The notes under the pieces: generated by a model | What the model was told of the DNA's origin: nothing | The model's database searches: none | Seen by the model: the letters and a program-made list of their open reading frames with translations, nothing else | Made by a program: the position numbers and the translations under genes | Shown here: in pieces, positions 62,096 through 64,000 of the stretch | Position numbering within the stretch: the first letter of the stretch is position 1 | How the letters are laid out: each line of letters starts with the position of its first letter | DNA from: Paragorgia papillata | Taxonomy: Eukaryota; Cnidaria; Anthozoa; Scleralcyonacea; Coralliidae | NCBI GenBank assembly: GCA_035771165.1 | Contig: JAWNZC010000091.1 | Location: 2,367,501-2,431,500 of the forward strand | Length of the DNA: 64,000 bases | Direction of reading: 5' to 3'

Positions 62096-62467
62096 AAAAA
62101 CTGTTACCAAATAAATAGCAACAGTTGTTGCTATGGCAACAATAGCGTTTCAAAATGGCTGCCAATTACCCTTCAAACTAATTTAATTCGAAAAAAACTT
62201 TGGCAACCCCTCATTTGTTTTTTATTAGAACTTTTCCTTAGAAGTATGAGTAATCAATAGGCCGATTTAAAAAAAAATATCTGTATATCCAAATTTTTTA
62301 AAACATGATTGTTTCGGGGAAAAAAGTATTCCTTCTACAGATTTTTTTTTAAATCGGCCTATTGATTACTCATACTTCGGGGTCACCAAAGTTTTTTTCG
62401 AATTAAATTAGTCTGAAAGGTAATTGGCAGCCATAGCAAAACTTTTGCTATTTATTTGGTAACAGTG
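62096..62467. mobile_element. Foldback MITE
   Basis: Arms such as GTTACCAAATAAATAGCAA, GGCTGCCAATTACC and ATGAGTAATCAATAGGCCG at 62096-62275 are inverted at 62343-62467, around a short AT-rich centre. No coding capacity. Confidence 0.8.
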
Positions 62468-62551
62468 GCCGACAATTTCTAAGAGTGGCCGACAATTTCA
62501 ACGAAGAGTGATCGACAATTATTACGAAGAGTTATCGGGGTTTTTTCTTGT

Positions 62552-62757
62552 AAAAACTATGGAAACTGAAACAAAACATGGAAAATGCCCAGCTCTTGAG
62601 AAAATGAAGCTGCAGGAGGCTGAGGAACTTTTAACTACAAACAGCCAAGAAGACGCAGCTTTAGCTTACGACAAAATTGGAAACTCGATAAAGTGACTTG
62701 AACTATCAAAGCACGAGACCCTTCAGCATTTAATCGACAATGATCAAAGCCGTTTTC
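62552..62757 (+). pseudogene. BEL/Pao gag N-terminal fragment
   Basis: Encodes ALEKMKLQEAEELLTTNSQ and later HLIDNDQS. Bases TTAATCGACAATGATCAAAG at 62733-62752 are identical to bases 1-20 of the window, where the BEL/Pao gag continues. Here the sequence instead joins the gypsy gag at AAAGACGATTC, a chimeric junction. Confidence 0.55.
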
Positions 62758-63537
62758 GTCAAAGACGATTCTATATAGATAAGTTTGATCAATTCTATAG
62801 CGATGTTGGGGTCGCTACCGGAGACGAAATTCTTTCTGAAGCATACCGATTTCGACAGCGTGAAAATGAAGAAGTCGTGGCCTTTGCTTCACGGCTGGAC
62901 AATCACGTTCGAATGGCAACGACTATGGGAACCGAACTTCTCCCGGACGAAGACGCCGTTGAAAGACAACTACGCATGCTGTTTTGACAAGGGATTAGTG
63001 AACCGATCAAAGACAAAGCCAGACATAAAAAGGATCAATGTAATACATTCGCTGAATTGATTACAGCAGCGCGATATGGCGACAAGAGATTTCCTGGATC
63101 CAGGCCCCCAAGCGAGTTGCGTGGGACCAATAAAATTACGACATCCGATATGGAGCCGCAATCTAAGCAGTCACAAGTCAACGTGGAGCCTGCGTGGGTG
63201 ACTGAAGTGTGCTCGTTGGCCAGGGATGTAAGACAACTCATGAAAGACCAAAGATTGCCAATCAAATCCAAAGTAAACAAAGGTGAGGAAAAAGTGCGTA
63301 TAACCTGCTATCGCTGTGGCCAACTAGGTCATATACATGTTGGATGTCGAAGTACCCCGAGATCAGATTACAGATCGTCGGGAAACGACCGAATGCCTTT
63401 GCCATGGGGCAACCAAAGGTCTTGAACAACCCACCGCCCCTGGCCAACCAGTTGGTGTCAGTACTGAAGGAGCTTATTGGTGAACCTAATGAAGCAGACA
63501 ATATGCTTTTTCAAGGTTATTTTCGCCATATTGCAAC
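62758..63537 (+). pseudogene. Second copy of gypsy element 1 gag
   Basis: Near-identical to 20135-20911, including the in-frame TGA (62985-62987) and the zinc knuckle CYRCGQLGHIHVGC. It differs at scattered single bases (for example ACCGGAG against ACCAGAG). Its 5' end is fused to BEL/Pao gag and not to the gypsy leader. Confidence 0.85.
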
Positions 63538-64000
63538 GGGTACAAAACCATTGGGACGAGCGCGCGGCCACGCCTATTTATCCCTGTTAAAATCATGGTG
63601 AAACTCGTAGAGCAACAAGTATATCGCTTCGGTTTTTGTCAAATTCGTTTTAATCGTCGTTTGAAGCAGTTTTTTGGCGCTGGAATATTCGTTTCTTAAT
63701 TTGAAACCATTATCGCTGACAATCAACTTGACGAAAGGCTATAATACGAAGATTTCCTTAGTTGAACGGTGGCTGCGCTGTTATTCCAGCTACGCAATGT
63801 AACTTTACCTCCAACTCTATTGTAAATCACTCAAACTGCAAGTGTATGGTAACTAGAGGTTCGTCTTCATCATCTGAACTATGAAATATCCTATTTCTCG
63901 GCATCAGAGAAAATGTAAGATTCTCTTCCCGCACTGATCGCGTGTTTACCTCTTGTAGCCAAATTTGGATACGTGCAAGTTGCATTTACAGGCAAGAATA
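63538..64000. mobile_element. Second copy of the 1-kb inverted-repeat element (cut by window end)
   Basis: Matches 20912 onward with few differences, up to the end of the window, and sits at the same position relative to the gypsy gag. Confidence 0.85.

Overview
The window is animal (metazoan) genomic DNA, most likely from an aquatic invertebrate; I cannot name the species. The evidence is AT-rich non-coding DNA, GT/AG-spliced exon remnants including an SRCR-domain exon, and a dense mix of metazoan transposons: BEL/Pao and Ty3/gypsy LTR elements, LINEs, a Penelope-like fragment, hAT-like elements, tRNA-like and 5S-like SINEs, and hammerhead-ribozyme repeats. There is little ordinary host coding sequence.

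The centrepiece is a complete, precisely bounded Polinton/Maverick (adintovirus-like) element at 1260-18707 (17,448 bp). It has 416-bp terminal inverted repeats, AG...CT ends and a 6-bp target duplication (GATGTG), and it sits inside the reverse transcriptase of a BEL/Pao retrotransposon (1-1259 and 18714-19322). Its leftward block (1682-8850) holds a chromodomain integrase, a probable minor capsid protein, a membrane-active-looking protein, the probable major capsid protein, the packaging ATPase and two unknown proteins. Its mostly rightward block (9067-17531) holds a LamG/ConA-like protein, several small membrane proteins, a fusion of two C2H2 zinc fingers to a PD-(D/E)xK nuclease, a zinc-ribbon protein and a protein-primed DNA polymerase B carrying an endonuclease-VII-like insert. 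On the opposite strand lie a deoxynucleoside kinase and a five-zinc-finger protein whose start codon is inside the terminal repeat. Nearly all of its genes carry a TATA-type motif directly against the start codon. The polymerase and two small genes are frameshifted, so this copy is probably decaying, although capsid, ATPase and integrase genes are open.

From 19.3 to 26 kb lies a broken Ty3/gypsy element whose gag-pol is split by a 1-kb inverted-repeat element and interrupted by tRNA-like foldback SINEs; a second copy of its gag half begins at 62.76 kb. From 26 to 46 kb there are KDZ-like exon remnants, minisatellites, MITEs, hAT-like elements, a Penelope-like GIY-YIG endonuclease with a hammerhead-like motif, and a three-copy tandem repeat carrying type I hammerhead ribozymes on the minus strand (38750-39440), which looks like a metazoan retrozyme.

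From 46.8 kb there are an SRCR exon, a LINE split by a 1.9-kb inverted-repeat element, and a nearly intact Ty3/gypsy element with 155-bp LTRs (53476-58026) whose gag-pol is interrupted only by two nonsense codons. This element is inserted at the edge of a (CCTA)n tract that continues into about 2.6 kb of octamer and tetramer satellite. A LINE 3' end, a foldback element and fused BEL/gypsy gag fragments close the window.
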